Notes: a model not told the origin generated them from the letters alone. A stretch of 64,000 nt of DNA from Nitzschia sp. pyKryTriq1 (GCA_956465555.1 OY101119.1:806001-870000), one strand, 5' to 3'. Positions 9,931 to 20,831 are shown, counted from the first letter of the stretch. Translations and numbers: made by a program.

Positions 9931-10691
9931 AACATCTGCTGTTGGCAAAATTTCTTATATTGATTACTTCACTGCTCCTAGCCGGAGTACGGAATAGTAC
10001 GGGTATAGACTAGTATGGATTACATTGGTTGGAAACAAATAATAGTTTGAGACCGAGATTCAATTCGGTCTTTTCCCTCTTGAGCAGCTTCAAATTACGT
10101 CGACTACGTAGTCAATCAGATTCCACTGCTGCGAAATCTAAATCATGTGATGATGCCTGGTTGCTGACCCGTGGTGAAGAATCATCGTCATCGTCATCGA
10201 TTTTCTTGGGCCTTCAACAGTTCTGTTGTTTTAGATGCCCTGCATGCATGCATGCTGCCACGACGATTGATGATGAGGGGAGGAGGCTTCGGATGCCAAG
10301 ATTGAAACGGCATCTATTGCAGTCGTGTGGTGCAAGAGGCATTATAATCGTGATATCGTTTTTATCTTTGGGGCCATAATAGTAGGTTCGTCCGTTTTAT
10401 CCCTTGCTTATCGTCCCGGTGCAAATAAAGGCCCAATCACGATACGAAAACAACAGACGAAGTACCGGTACACAGTCAAAGTAGTGGAACTCTTTGTTGC
10501 TTTGATGTGAAGTCGGTCTCGTAGAGTAGTTTAAACAATCAAGATAAACGAGTATTCTCAAGATTATAACCATTAGAAAGATCTACCTTTTGCAAGAATG
10601 ATTTTTTTGGATCGCTGAACTTTCGTCCAGCGATCTCCAAAAGTTCATCAGTATTCCACTTCTGATAGTAGCCAAGATCCAATTTTTGGTA
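9931..10691. other. Gene-poor region downstream of THOC1
   Basis: Short frames at 10029-10379 and 10325-10510 have no family resemblance and low-complexity composition (a TCATCG run near 10180-10200). A minus-strand frame, 10539-10754, begins inside the adjacent 225-bp repeat and runs out into this unique DNA; I cannot assign it. Confidence 0.4.
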
Positions 10692-10916
10692 CTTAGGCAG
10701 TTGAACTTTCAATGATACATCCATGCATGAGGATGTATCAATGCCGCTTGACATTCAATTAGGTCTCAAAATTCATCCTGTGGCAGTTCCAATAACCAAA
10801 CTGCCATTGAAATATTCATTATCCGAAACGATAGTTTTTGTTCACGAGTCGCGAGTCCCTACCTCTAGGGATCCCGACTCGCGGACAAACGGACAAAGGT
10901 CAGACACACATCGACT
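10692..10916. repeat. 225-bp direct repeat, left copy
   Basis: Identical by eye over 225 bp to 11579-11803 (constant offset 887). It contains a near-perfect hairpin, TGATACATCC / GGATGTATCA around an ATGCATGA centre, and a second imperfect palindrome built on CGCGAGTC / GACTCGCG. The two copies flank a Ty1/copia fragment. Confidence 0.9.
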
Positions 10917-11578
10917 CTCCCTTTCATTCGCAGGCAAGAGAAGATCCAAAAAAAGGAAAAAAAAACCAAAACATTCACAGACTGCGCGCGCGTCGCAGCA
11001 ACACAACGGTATCTTGTCGAGAGACGAGGAGGCCCTCCCGGCGAGGCACGCATGGAACAAGACAAGGACCATCTCTCAACATACCAACGATCATCCCGTT
11101 ACCATCCCATGATGAGCTTGCGGAGCCTTTCAAACAGCTCTCTCGCCAACGGTTTTGTGAACGGATCCCCCAACATGTCTCGTGTCGCGCATTTCACGAC
11201 GCGAATAATCCCTGGCTTGACGTGTGTCCAGAAATGGTGCATTTTCACAGAAAGGTACTTGTTGCGGTTGTTCAAGTGCTGCGAGTTGGCGAGGAGAAGG
11301 GCGCTTGCATTGTCCTCATGGACGGTGGTGTGGATTGAGGACACCAGGGGATCTGGAAGCGAGAGGGCCGACACCGTTTCGATCAGCATCTCTCGGAGAG
11401 GGATGAGGATCCGCATGCAGTGGGAGAGAGCCGAGTATTCGGCGTGGAAGGTCGAGAGGGCAATGCTCTGCTGCAGGCAGGACTTCCAAATGAGAGGACA
11501 TCCTGCCAGGAAGATGATGATCCCGGTCCTTGATTTCACGCTTACTGGATTGTCCGGAGGGTCGACACCATAGGAGTT
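10917..11578 (-). mobile_element. Ty1/copia relic: RNase H end of pol plus downstream sequence (broken)
   Basis: The minus strand encodes the C-terminal part of a copia-type RNase H. Recognisable pieces are SRTGIIIFLAGCPLIWKS, STFHAEYSALSHCM, the acidic-site-like VHEDNASALLLA, the KYLSVKMHHFW helix and the terminal GDPFTKPLARELFERL. About 190 bp beyond it (10917-11100) would correspond to the element's 3' non-coding part. Everything upstream (gag, protease, integrase, reverse transcriptase) is absent, so it is a fragment and not mobile by itself. The identical flanking repeats suggest the rearrangement that placed it here is recent. Confidence 0.8.
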
Positions 11579-11803
11579 CTTAGGCAGTTGAACTTTCAAT
11601 GATACATCCATGCATGAGGATGTATCAATGCCGCTTGACATTCAATTAGGTCTCAAAATTCATCCTGTGGCAGTTCCAATAACCAAACTGCCATTGAAAT
11701 ATTCATTATCCGAAACGATAGTTTTTGTTCACGAGTCGCGAGTCCCTACCTCTAGGGATCCCGACTCGCGGACAAACGGACAAAGGTCAGACACACATCG
11801 ACT
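11579..11803. repeat. 225-bp direct repeat, right copy
   Basis: Second copy of the repeat at 10692-10916, same orientation and no visible difference. The outer flanks of the two copies are unrelated, and I see no short target-site duplication, so these do not look like ordinary LTRs of an intact insertion. Confidence 0.9.
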
Positions 11804-12062
11804 TACACCCTTACGTCCGCGTCGACGCGCACCAAAGACCAACAAAATCACAATCTCCTGGGGGCGGGTGAAACAAACCAGGATATAATAGTCATCAATA
11901 AGAATTCCGTTGGGCGTGATTTTGCATTTCCATACAGTATCAGGAAGAAAGGTTGGTTCTCAAATTCGGAGCAAGATCAAGATTGAAGATTGGAGCGAAG
12001 ACTCCTTGAACTTCTTGTCACCACCACAACCACTGGTCATCACGATCGCTTCACAAAATAGT

Positions 12063-13022
12063 ATGCAACGTTCCATTCATTTCCTTTCACCCAAAAGCCC
12101 ACAGTCATTAACCAACATGTATCAAACAATGGGTCTAGGCCAACAATCGATCGGTTGTGAAGCAGATTCCGTGCAAATACATGCTATGTTAAAACAGGAA
12201 GAATCAGCTTATGTCGTACGAGACTATCTTCAAAATCTTCCAGCCCGCACTCCAGCCGGTCAACCCGTTGACGCAGACGCTAGATCCATAATCGCTGCCT
12301 GGTGTGTGAAGATTATGGAGGTTTGTCAATACGAAAAGGAAACAGCTGCTGTTGCCATATCACATCTTGATCGCTTTGTGGCATCACCAGATGGCTACGA
12401 AATTCTTCTCGATCGAAGCCTCTTTCAATTAGCGGCACTCACATGCGTATATTCTGCGGTTAAGATTTGTGAGCAGCAAGCTCTTGGACCTAAGCTCGTT
12501 GCACAGCTCAGCAATGGAGAGCGTAGCAGTGAAGAAATTCAGAAAATGGAACTTCGATTACTGCGGGCCCTTCAATGGCGAGTTAATCCCCCCACGGCCA
12601 TGGCGTTTGTCAATTGTCATGTTGAGTTGATATCAGAAAGGGAGTTAGATTCTCTCAGTCGCCAAGGGCTAATCGATTTGGCACAATATCAGGTTGATAT
12701 AGCTCTTTTGAATTATGATCTCGTTACCAAAAGATCATCTTTGGTGGGGCTTGCTGCTCTACTCAATGCCTCTGAAAGTTGGTGCGACGACAATTCTCTT
12801 CTTGCGCAGGTGGCATCGTTGATATTGAAATGCACTGGTATTCAACCGGAATCTCTTTCGACGCTACGAAACAAACTGTACGACTTCATCTCCACAAAAG
12901 AAAAGACGGGATCTGTTCGGTGCTTGCCAACCCTGCGAAAACCGAGCTCTAAAGTTCCGTCGTTTACAAAAACATCTGGAGATTCCTTCTCCGTTTCACC
13001 CAGATCAGTTCAAATCTCGTAA
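12063..13022 (+). CDS. Diatom-type cyclin
   Basis: Intronless, 319 residues from the first in-frame ATG. Residues ~45-190 form a cyclin box: ARSIIAAWCVKIMEVCQYEK, then AAVAISHLDRFVAS, LAALTCVYSAVKICEQ and EIQKMELRLLRALQWRVNPP, with a C-terminal helical half (LIDLAQYQVDIALLNYDL). The sequence fits the large group of diatom-specific cyclins better than canonical A, B or D types; no LxCxE, destruction box or clear MRAIL hallmark is seen. Such cyclins are known to be expressed at distinct cell-cycle stages and in response to nutrients, but this member's partner kinase is unknown. The C-terminal 40 residues are Ser/Lys/Thr-rich (RKPSSKVPSFTKTSG), likely a regulatory tail. Confidence 0.8.
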   Translation: MQRSIHFLSPKSPQSLTNMYQTMGLGQQSIGCEADSVQIHAMLKQEESAYVVRDYLQNLPARTPAGQPVDADARSIIAAWCVKIMEVCQYEKETAAVAISHLDRFVASPDGYEILLDRSLFQLAALTCVYSAVKICEQQALGPKLVAQLSNGERSSEEIQKMELRLLRALQWRVNPPTAMAFVNCHVELISERELDSLSRQGLIDLAQYQVDIALLNYDLVTKRSSLVGLAALLNASESWCDDNSLLAQVASLILKCTGIQPESLSTLRNKLYDFISTKEKTGSVRCLPTLRKPSSKVPSFTKTSGDSFSVSPRSVQIS

Positions 13023-13171
13023 CGAGCACATATTATTCAAATGCTAATGTAATCAACTCATTCCCCGCTACATTTTTCGTTTGATTTCTACTAGCTGTGT
13101 ATAGGCGAGATGCCTATCGGCTGCATCATCATGTTGTCCCATCAGAATATCCCTCATGCCGGGAAAACGCT

Positions 13172-14757
13172 TCACTGTTTCGGTCCCCGTCGTCCCATTT
13201 TCGGCTTCCAATTAAAGCCGAGTGCGTCCAGCTGTCGTCGTCGAACACTCGCAGACTTTCCACCGAGGTAGTATCCCTTCACACGAATGTCCCGTAGTCT
13301 TTGGCCAAGCGGGAAGCCCCATAGATACTCTTGAAGTCATAAAAGAAACGAATCGTTAGAGAACGCGATACGACGATCCCACTTGATCCATAATAATTCC
13401 ACATACCTGGCCAGGGCCACGCATCATCGCTCCCGACGACGCAGGTTTCACTTTCTGATGAGCCTTTAGAATCGGAGGAGCTCTTTCTTGGAGGGGCCGG
13501 GACAACGAAGCTCTGAGGAACGTCAAGGTTTCTGTGATGCATCTGTGAGTAGACGGCTGCCGCATGTACAACTTCCAACCAGCTGAGGCTATCGTTTCCA
13601 CCAGCGTGAAATCCAATATCAGCAAGAATCCTCAGTCGTTCTGGGCTGCCCTTTACATACAGCTCCTTTTGTCTGACAGCGGTGCATTTTGCACCCAACG
13701 GGTAGTTCCAAAGATGCTGTGGCCAGTCTTTTGTTTCTGGAACGACGAATTGCGAAGGTATTTTTAATGCCCCAGTCTTTCGTGAGGCATGACCAGTAGC
13801 CTCATTTATTGCATACAGTCGTAGAGCGTTACAAAAGATATCGAAACGATGTTCTTGCACACACCAAACAAAACCAATGGCATTCAACTGCCTTCTCCTC
13901 TTTTCTCCCTTGTGTCCTTTCAAAAAATCGCCTCTGCCCCGAATTCTGTAAACAGCTTTTCCAAGGGAGAGCCCCCATGTTGCTCTGGACCACTCAGCGT
14001 CGCCAAAGGGAACGACAAATTTCGAAGGCACCAGCAGGTCGTCATGCAGCGTTCGATAGGTGATGAGTGCCTCGAGAATAAGATTCCATTCTGGCTGCAA
14101 GCGCTCCCAGACGAAGCCGAGTTGATTTAGTTGGGCAACACGATCGGGCCTCTGCTGAACATGACGAAGCCACCATTTCATGTCATAAACTGTCCGTGAT
14201 AGGTCGATACCCTGCCATTCTTTGGGATACCTTTCTTTGTCTTCCACTACATACTTCCTCGGCATGACTAGATGAGTATGTTTGTCGTGATAGACCCTAA
14301 GCGCTGTGACGGCAGACTCATACGGTAGATCTATTGCACATGTAGTTTTGGTGGATTTCTGAGGTACTACTGTGGGGCGCTTGCCATCCTTGCTCCAGTC
14401 TTCTGTGATTTCTGGTTCTTTGACGGAAGCTCGTTTTGAAATCATTTTTTCAGGTGGCAACTGTCTTGGCCTGCTTCGATTTGAGCGCTGTTTCAAAATT
14501 CGCCGCGCCACATCTGCTTCCTGGATTCCCGCCACAGCTGCCGAGGATTTCAGCAGCACATCATCGATGCCGACTGGGAGATGTTGTTCACTCGACCCCC
14601 CCTTATTGCCACCTCCCAACGCGAGCCCTTGCACTTGATGATGATGATTCCCTGAATAGCAAATCAGTAGCGCCAAAATCACGCATCTACCCAGCAAACC
14701 TCGCCGCCGGATGGTTCGCCAAATCAATGGAACCCATCCTGTTTCTTGTCTAATCAT
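13172..14757 (-). CDS. Helicase-associated (HA) domain repeat protein with signal peptide
   Basis: Two exons, complement(13172..13329, 13407..14757), 502 residues. Four HA-type repeats follow one another; the core pattern is a Tyr-rich helix, VPxxFVVP, W-x-x-x-L-W-x-x-x-L-G and GFxW. Examples are LLVPSKFVVP, LKIPSQFVVP and LDVPQSFVVP. The short last exon completes the fourth repeat (EYLWGFPLGQRLRDIRVKGY, then RRRQLDALGFNWKPK); reading through the 77-bp intron would lose it. HA domains occur beside helicases in bacteria and are greatly expanded alone in diatoms; they are thought to bind nucleic acid. The start at 14757 gives a basic-hydrophobic leader (RRRGLLGRCVILALLICYSG), so entry to the ER or plastid is likely, which is odd for a nucleic-acid binder. 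Function unknown. Confidence 0.8.
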
Positions 14758-15742
14758 GCCTGTGGTAAATGCTCCTTCTCTGTTGTCTGTCACCTCTTGA
14801 GATACAACGATCTACAGCTTGAAGACATGTTGTTGTCATGCTATGAGTATGATAGCTGATCACTGATACCGGTACGGTAGACGGTAGATATGGGGGCGCC
14901 GCGCCCTTCGTACAAGTACTGGTACGTACAGTATGGCATACTGTACAAGTACCAGGTACTTGTACCCCGGCGTGGTATGCGAGTATGGGCGAGCGAGTAA
15001 TAAATAATACGACCGTACCAGGTACGTACGTGCACACAGGCACTGCAGTGCCGGTGATATCGGGCTGGGCGGACTCTCGCTACTCTCTGCTGAGCTAGCG
15101 AGAGAGAGAGAAAGCCTACATTTACCGGTAGTACTACCGGTACCGGTAGAGAGCAGTTCTCCCCTGCCGGTAATAATGAATAGATTTCATGTTTTTTGAC
15201 AATGGACGACTCCTCTGTCACTACGTGTGAAGTAAATCAATAAGAGGAGCATAGTAGATTTATGAGACAAGTGGTGAGGAGCAGGGGTACAGGTACCAGT
15301 ACATTCTGGTGAGTGGTGAGGAGAGCATCATGGCTCCGGAATCGGTCGTTGACGGACGACGGACAGCCAGTGACGTCACATATGGATCTTGGATACTGTA
15401 CCGATACCGGTATGTACCGGTAGGAGAAACATCATCCTCACTCGACTTTTCACTGCGCACTCGCACTGGCTGGACTAAGGGTACCGGTACCGGTATGGAT
15501 CTAAAGGGTAAAGAGTAAGAGTATGGGGATCACGGGGATCTAAAGAGTCTCTCTACTTGTACTCTAGAGAGTACTATTAATGACTTCTTTTCTTGTTTCT
15601 TCTTTCATCTCTCGACGACAACTGACGAGGAGGATTAGACTATCAACTGTGCGAAGAAATTGATTTCAGAAAGTACCATCGTCAATGGCAACAATACGTA
15701 GTTCCCGGAGTTCGATCGATTCTTGATTGATTCATTCTTTGT
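14758..15742. other. GTAC-palindrome-rich intergenic region with a dispersed repeat
   Basis: This 985-bp gap lies upstream of the HA-repeat gene and downstream of the GNAT gene. It holds dense GTAC-centred palindromes at about 14866-15172 and 15395-15495. It also contains the dispersed repeat listed separately. No gene is seen. Confidence 0.5.
15214..15432 (+). repeat. Dispersed repeat, copy 1 (inverted relative to 24783-24942)
   Basis: Begins CTCTGTCACTACGTGTGAAG, passes through ATCATGGCTCCGGAATCGG and GTTGACGGACGACGG, and ends at GGTAGGAGAAACAT. The reverse complement of 24783-24942 matches throughout. This copy is about 60 bp longer, and the extra sequence is mostly GTAC-type (for example CTGTACCGATACCGGTATGT). 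No coding potential is evident. Confidence 0.8.
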
Positions 15743-16767
15743 TTAGCCGTTCCTTGCACCACCTGTTATTGTCTTTACATAGTAGCCAATCTCGGAAGCA
15801 CCGCCAGCCCAAAATGGATTCCATCGGTGCCCAACGTCTCGATATCCTTCACTTTTGTAAAGTGATAAAGCTGCGACGTTGTCTTCGTCGACGTGCAGAT
15901 AGATGCGATTGTAGCCCCAACTAGTCTGGGCGATGTTCTCTACGCACCGCACTAAAGCCCTTCCAATCCGTTTCCCTCGGAACTTCTCGGCTACGCACAA
16001 GTTGCTCAGGTACGGTTGAAGGTCACTTGCAGAACCATCTCCGAGGCCGATTGTCGATGCAAGACGTCTTTCCACTTTGTCTAGCCAAGGAAGACTGAAC
16101 GGAATCTTTGCATCACACGGCTATACAGCAAGGGTCAGATACAAGAGCAACGCAATGAAGACCACACTGTGATGTTTCGTCGTACCTGCAGACGAAGCTC
16201 GATGGATGCAACTATTTCGATCCGAGAGTCCTCCGTGTCTTGTGACGGTCGGGCGAGAGCCAGAATGAGAGAATCTTTCTCGGCAGCCGTAATGGCTTCC
16301 TTACCGCATAGACCTTTGACACTCGGTACTGATAAATCCATTTTCGCCAGCCGATAATCAAGTCTCTGCTTTGTACCTGAAAATACTTCTGCAAATGCCA
16401 CAATGCTGGAGTAGCCGTTCAAAAGTTCTGCAGCAGGAGAAATCAAGGCTCGTTCGAACGCATTCATGTCTTGGCTTAGCCTGATTGCGTCCGCCCCGAA
16501 TGCTGCCACCACAAATCGCGAAAGGTCTGGTAAATCTTCTTCTTCGACTAGAGAAAGATCAAATTTATACTCTCCGTCTGTGAATTGTCCTTTTTTGTCA
16601 ATACATACTCGGTAGCATTCGTCCTCCGAGAAAAATGAGAGGTCGCGGTCGTACTTGGTGAGTGGCACGAGTTGCAGCCCCGGCCTTCTCGTTTCGAAAC
16701 GGCATATCGAACTTCGACCGGTAAATGCCGAGCTTTGACTCAGGAGGGTGGCGACCAAGATCAGCAT
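15743..16767 (-). CDS. GNAT-family N-acetyltransferase, plastid-targeted
   Basis: Two exons, complement(15743..16120, 16186..16767), 319 residues, with a 65-bp intron in phase 0. The N-terminus MLILVATLLSQSSAFTGRS is a signal peptide with an AF cleavage motif, predicting plastid import. The catalytic domain is C-terminal: LSNLCVAEKFRGKRIGRALV carries the acetyl-CoA-binding R-x-x-G-x-A/G loop, followed by YLHVDEDNVAALSLYKSEGY, the classical GNAT beta5-alpha4 signature. The N-terminal half (LSLVEEEDLPDLSRFVVAAFG) is the usual substrate-side arm. Plastid GNATs often acetylate protein lysines or N-termini, but the substrate is unknown here. An in-frame ATG at 16920 would give a longer protein without a clear signal peptide, so I prefer 16767. 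Confidence 0.85.
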
Positions 16768-17503
16768 CGACGCGTTTATTTTCAACTCTTTTGTTGGTGG
16801 GCATTCGCTTCGTCGATCCCTCGAAGACTGGTTTTGATCCAAAGGGCAGTTGCGTAGTATTGATCGTTCCAGGTGCTGGTGGCAATGATCCAATATGACA
16901 TCAGATACCGGTAAAGTCATGTTGTTGTGATGGTCGATAAAGTAAAATTTGAGAAAAACAATGTCGTCATGGCTCTCGTCGTCACCTTTTGTGGCTTCGT
17001 TTACAGGAGATGTACCGGTACTATATATGGTACCTGGTACCTGGTACCGGTAGTTTACACAATAGATCATGGCGTCTGTCCTTCAGTCCCGTACTTGTCC
17101 AGACAGTCGCAGGTCGCAGGTCACAGGTCACAGACAGTCGCGAGTCGCGAGTCGCGATGTGGGTCCCGTCCGTCATCCAAGATCGACACTGACGGACACT
17201 TCAACTGTCCGTTATGTTTCGGCAGTGAGATATTATTATGGTATTTATTGTGTCCCGCCGACTTGCTTGCATGTCCTGTTTCAGCATCTTCTACTACTGG
17301 TATACTCTAGTAGAAGACCTACATGACGGTTGAGCCCCAACCCCCAACCAATACAGTACGAAGTAGACAGAGGCGCAATAATAGTAGCTACGATGTGTGG
17401 ATGAAAACTAATGCCGAGCCTGTTATTCTAATTGTTGCTACTTTCTCTGCCTCAGCGAATCCTCGTCCAGCAGTGGTGTAATTTCGGGATCGTTTCTGAA
17501 GAT
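16768..17503. promoter_or_regulatory. Upstream region of the GNAT gene
   Basis: 736 bp between the GNAT ATG and the 3' end of the ketoacyl-CoA reductase. A GTACCTGGTACCTGGTACCG tract lies at 17030-17049. A short run of GTCGCGAGTC units at about 17135-17157 recalls part of the 225-bp repeats near 10.8 and 11.7 kb. No gene is seen. Confidence 0.45.
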
Positions 17504-18531
17504 TCAGTCCGTCTTGCTAGAAGCTTCAGCGGCCAGACGCTCGTCCTTCTTCTTACCTCTCTTCCTAGTGGCCAAATGCATGCTCATGATTCCCTTGGAA
17601 ATAACAAAGTCTGGCAAACAATCCAAGACATAACCTTGGATTGCATGCAACAGGAACGGCGAAACGACACAGTCGCTATACCCGACCCATTTGATGGCTA
17701 AGGCGACAAATTCGGTTGGTGTTGGGACCATCATACTCTTTCGCATCTTGGCAAGCTTGGTTGCAACGTAGAAAGGAACTTGGCATTGGCACGTGACACC
17801 CTTGGCCGTGTATTCTGCGTTGATGGCCCGCGAAAATCGTTCGATGAAACTTTTCGCTCCTGAGTACTCGGCCAAGAGAGGCAAGGTGTACATGGCAGAA
17901 GCGGAAGAAACATTTACAATACTGCCCTTCTTGCGGCTGAGCATACCGGGAAGAACCATCCGTGTCATCCAAACAGTGCTGTCAATGTTCATCGTCATAA
18001 GATTTTGAACTTCCTCGTCGGATAGCTCATCAAAGAACATGGGGTACCTGTAGCTTACGCCGACGTTGTTGACCAAAACACCAACTTCTAGGTCTTTGAT
18101 GGCCTTTGCTACCTTATCCTGTGCAGCCTTGTCGAAGTTCGAGTAATCGCAGACCACGCACATGACTTCGATTCCGCTGTATTTCGCTGCGATTTCCTTC
18201 TTGACGTCCTGCAATTTCGACTCCGTCCTACTGATCAAAACCACACTCATACCTTGCTTGGCGAACGCAAAAGCATAGGCTTTTCCGATTCCATCTTTAA
18301 CAAAAATGAGAACGTTAGAGACACTGAGACATGATTTCTCTAGCCGATGACAAATATAATGTGTAGGCGCTTACCGGTTGCACCAGTGACCACTGCCCAT
18401 TTGCCAAACCTTTTCAGATCCTTCCCGGGGCGAAGGAATGTCTTGAAAAGATGGGTCACGGCCTTCAACACCAAGTTGAGGCCCATCAGGCCGACAATAC
18501 CGACGGCTGCCTTTTCCAAAGTAATATCCAT
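17504..18531 (-). CDS. KCR1: Very-long-chain 3-oxoacyl-CoA reductase (SDR family)
   Basis: Two exons, complement(17504..18294, 18375..18531), 315 residues. This ER-membrane enzyme reduces 3-ketoacyl-CoA in fatty-acid elongation. Exon 1 gives a membrane segment (AAVGIVGLMGLNLVLKA) and the first part of the cofactor loop, WAVVTGATG; exon 2 completes it with DGIGKAYAFAFAKQG. Further SDR marks are LVNNVG, the catalytic serine in VNVSSASAM and the YSGAK Tyr-Lys pair. A second hydrophobic stretch follows near residue 240, and the C-terminus is lysine-rich (KRGKKKDERL), which fits ER retention. The split in the TGATG-DGIG loop is phase 1 and restores the motif exactly. A slightly earlier ATG at 18564 would add 11 residues. 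Confidence 0.88.
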
Positions 18532-19348
18532 TGTGACTGGTCTGAAATGGGAAAATGGGATCATCAAACACCACGCAACAAACAACAACCACTGCAACCA
18601 CCAACCACAGCAGCGTACCAGGTACTTGTAGACCTACTGCTACAGTACTAGGTGCTGGCAGGAAAAAATGCGCGCTGTGAGACTTCGTTTGTTAGGCTAC
18701 CGTACGTGTACGTGTAATTTTCCGGTTCACGGATGACTGGTGCGCTGTGCGCTCACGTTTGGGAGTCACGAATGACGCACGAGATGAGAATCAGCATTAC
18801 AAGTACGAGTACCAGGTACTGGTACTGTACTTACGGACAGACCAACCTGACGACGCTACTAAGAGCAGAAGTCTACTACTGCTCTAGTCTATCGTAAAGC
18901 AGCGAAAAAGTGCAGTCTAATTTAGTTACTACCTTGACGGTCGAGAGCAATCAATCTCTAGTAGATATATGTACGGTGTACAAGTAGACTACTCCTCTCT
19001 CGAGCATTATGGCTTTCAAATCCCTTAAGTCCTTCTAGTTTTAGAGTAGAATTGTCGCTGTGGCAACTATGATTCACTTCCTTAAAAATTGCTCTCTCTA
19101 CCAGTAGCCTTTGGTGGGACCATTTCGACGGCTGCGACAAGGGGGGCTTCCGAGGCCAATACGAGTACACTGATCTATCTATCTGCTCGTATCAGAGTGA
19201 GGCAAAGCTCGCATTGTACATGATTCTAAGAGGTAAATATTCTATCATTTACTCAAATAATAGCACTACTTTTCGTGCTTCCCTGCTGTGCGTCTATTGG
19301 AGTACCTGGAGAGAGAGGTGGCAGCATCTGTAAAAATATCATGATTGC
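18532..19348. other. Intergenic region with GTAC tracts and a short dispersed repeat
   Basis: 817 bp upstream of the ketoacyl-CoA reductase. GTAC palindromes occur at about 18615-18650 and 18800-18835, the latter a run of overlapping GTAC variants. About 18890-18960 is homologous in reverse to 26229-26302. No gene is seen. Confidence 0.5.
18890..18960 (-). repeat. Short dispersed repeat, copy 1
   Basis: About 70 bp containing TGCAGTCTAATTTAGTTACT and CCTTGACGGTCGAGAGCAAT. Its reverse complement recurs with a few differences at 26229-26302. Origin unknown; it could be part of an LTR or a miniature element. Confidence 0.65.
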
Positions 19349-20125
19349 TTATGGATATGCCTCGCCCTCACTCATTTTCTTCAGAACTCCATTGTCGCCG
19401 GCACCAGTCAGATTATTTAGATAGTCCCAAGTTGCGCGATTGCCATATCCACCAGAAGTCTTGCGATTACTTTGACGGTCAATGATAGACTGCTGCAGGG
19501 CCTTTTGGTATTCCTCGGGAGACATTTCATCCATGCCATCGATCACATAAGTGTTCACAGTCCCCTTGGCCAACCCAAGACCTCCTTTTCCAGCGTAAGC
19601 CTCTCCTTCTTCATCGTTAGTTTCGTCGTATACTGTTTGGGATGTTGCCATTCCCGTTGGCACGGCAGGCGCAACCAGTGCGACCGTTGAAGCTCCGGCA
19701 GAGCCCAATCCACTCACTCGTCCCGCTTCGAATTCCCTCATTTCGACCAAGATACGCCCTGTCTGAGCGCACACCTGTTCTACTTCTAGCATGGAAAGGC
19801 TTCCTGGTCCATTCTTGATCCGGTTCTCCAAGGCCAAGAGAGTTTGCCTCATATCCTCGTACAAGCTTTCGGAATACAGTTTAGGAGGTTCTTCATCCTC
19901 GTCGGGAAGACCTTCTTTTTCCCGCATGCGTGCCTTGATTTCTTCCGGCGACATGGGCTTCGTTCTGGTAATTTCCGGTGGTGATTCCGAAGAAGCATCG
20001 GCAGACAGCCGCCAAAGGCATGCCCGGCCAGACGAAGACTGTTGGTGCACTGAGAATCCTTGGACCACCAAGGTGTCTGCGAGCAGCCCAACGCTGGTAG
20101 CTAGAGAAAGTAGTGAGAGACGCAT
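19349..20125 (-). CDS. Conserved-looking plastid protein of unknown function
   Basis: Intronless, 258 residues. Residues 1-24 form a signal peptide, MRLSLLSLATSVGLLADTLV, followed by VQGFSVHQQ, a phenylalanine-type plastid cleavage site. The mature part is hydrophilic: an acidic helix (MSPEEIKARMREKEGLPDED), a long amphipathic helix (YEDMRQTLLALENRIKNGPG then LEVEQVCAQTGRILVEMREF), and a C-terminal region with MSPEEYQKALQQSIIDRQSN and ATWDYLNNLTG. I recognise no enzyme family. An in-frame non-ATG extension upstream was discarded because it precedes the signal peptide. The neighbour across a 706-bp divergent gap is a DnaJ protein. Confidence 0.72.
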   Translation of the reverse strand: MRLSLLSLATSVGLLADTLVVQGFSVHQQSSSGRACLWRLSADASSESPPEITRTKPMSPEEIKARMREKEGLPDEDEEPPKLYSESLYEDMRQTLLALENRIKNGPGSLSMLEVEQVCAQTGRILVEMREFEAGRVSGLGSAGASTVALVAPAVPTGMATSQTVYDETNDEEGEAYAGKGGLGLAKGTVNTYVIDGMDEMSPEEYQKALQQSIIDRQSNRKTSGGYGNRATWDYLNNLTGAGDNGVLKKMSEGEAYP

Positions 20126-20831
20126 TGTGGGCTCGGACAAGTGTATATTGCAATAGAACAAAAGTGTCAATGGCAATATTTTAAAATACCGTTGCTGTAG
20201 TGCAAAGGGAGACGTTCAGCGTTGATGGGCATTTTGTTCTGTCGACGGCTCTCACTTACTGGCTACCGGTAGAGAATAGTTAGGTAGCAGCGTAATGGTG
20301 GATGATGGTTTGATGAGCGAGGTTGATGGAGCGCGAGCGACGCGTGTCGATCGTTGGGCTGGTGGCTGGTGATCGTCACCGACCATGGACGGACGGCCGT
20401 GATACCTGCGTGTACGGTACAACTGTACCACTGGTACTGTAGAAGTACACGTACTGTACCGGGCGGTACAGGTACTGTACCGGGCGGTACAGGTAGCGTG
20501 TAGTTTCTGGTTTCTGGTGTTCATTCTGGGTGGACCCCTCCCTCTCGGCCGTTTTTCACTACACCGGTAGGGATGGCCGACGGAAATTTGATGAATTAGA
20601 CTCATTTGACTGATGTAATTAAGACTTTTGATCGAATTTTCCATACATTGCACGATTCGAAAGTGTCGATTTTCAGATTTTGCACGATTCGAAAGTGTCA
20701 AAACTCTTCGAAAGTCGAAAGACCAAATTCGACTCACATGATCTGGATCCCGATCCTCTTCGAGGTTGGATGTTGGATTGTCCATTTATTTTTCTCACAA
20801 CTCGCCAAACCCACACAACAAAACATTGACC
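20126..20831. promoter_or_regulatory. Divergent promoter region of the plastid protein and the DnaJ gene
   Basis: Contains GTAC/TACCGGTA tracts at about 20262-20275 and 20405-20500, including the tandem TACCGGGCGGTACAGGTA, and a 20-bp direct repeat (TGCACGATTCGAAAGTGTC core) at 20648-20667 and 20680-20699, 32 bp apart. A related TTCGAAAGTCGAAAG follows at 20707-20721. The repeats are closer to the DnaJ ATG. Confidence 0.6.

Noticed and set aside
10029-10510. Small plus-strand frames downstream of THOC1
   Set aside because: Low-complexity composition, no splice logic and no family resemblance.
10692-11803. The 225-bp repeats as LTRs of a young intact retroelement
   Set aside because: They lack TG...CA ends and target-site duplications, and the DNA between them is far too short and holds only part of pol.
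20640-20725. Heat-shock element upstream of the DnaJ gene
   Set aside because: TTC and GAA words occur but are adjacent rather than in the alternating 5-bp register of an HSE.
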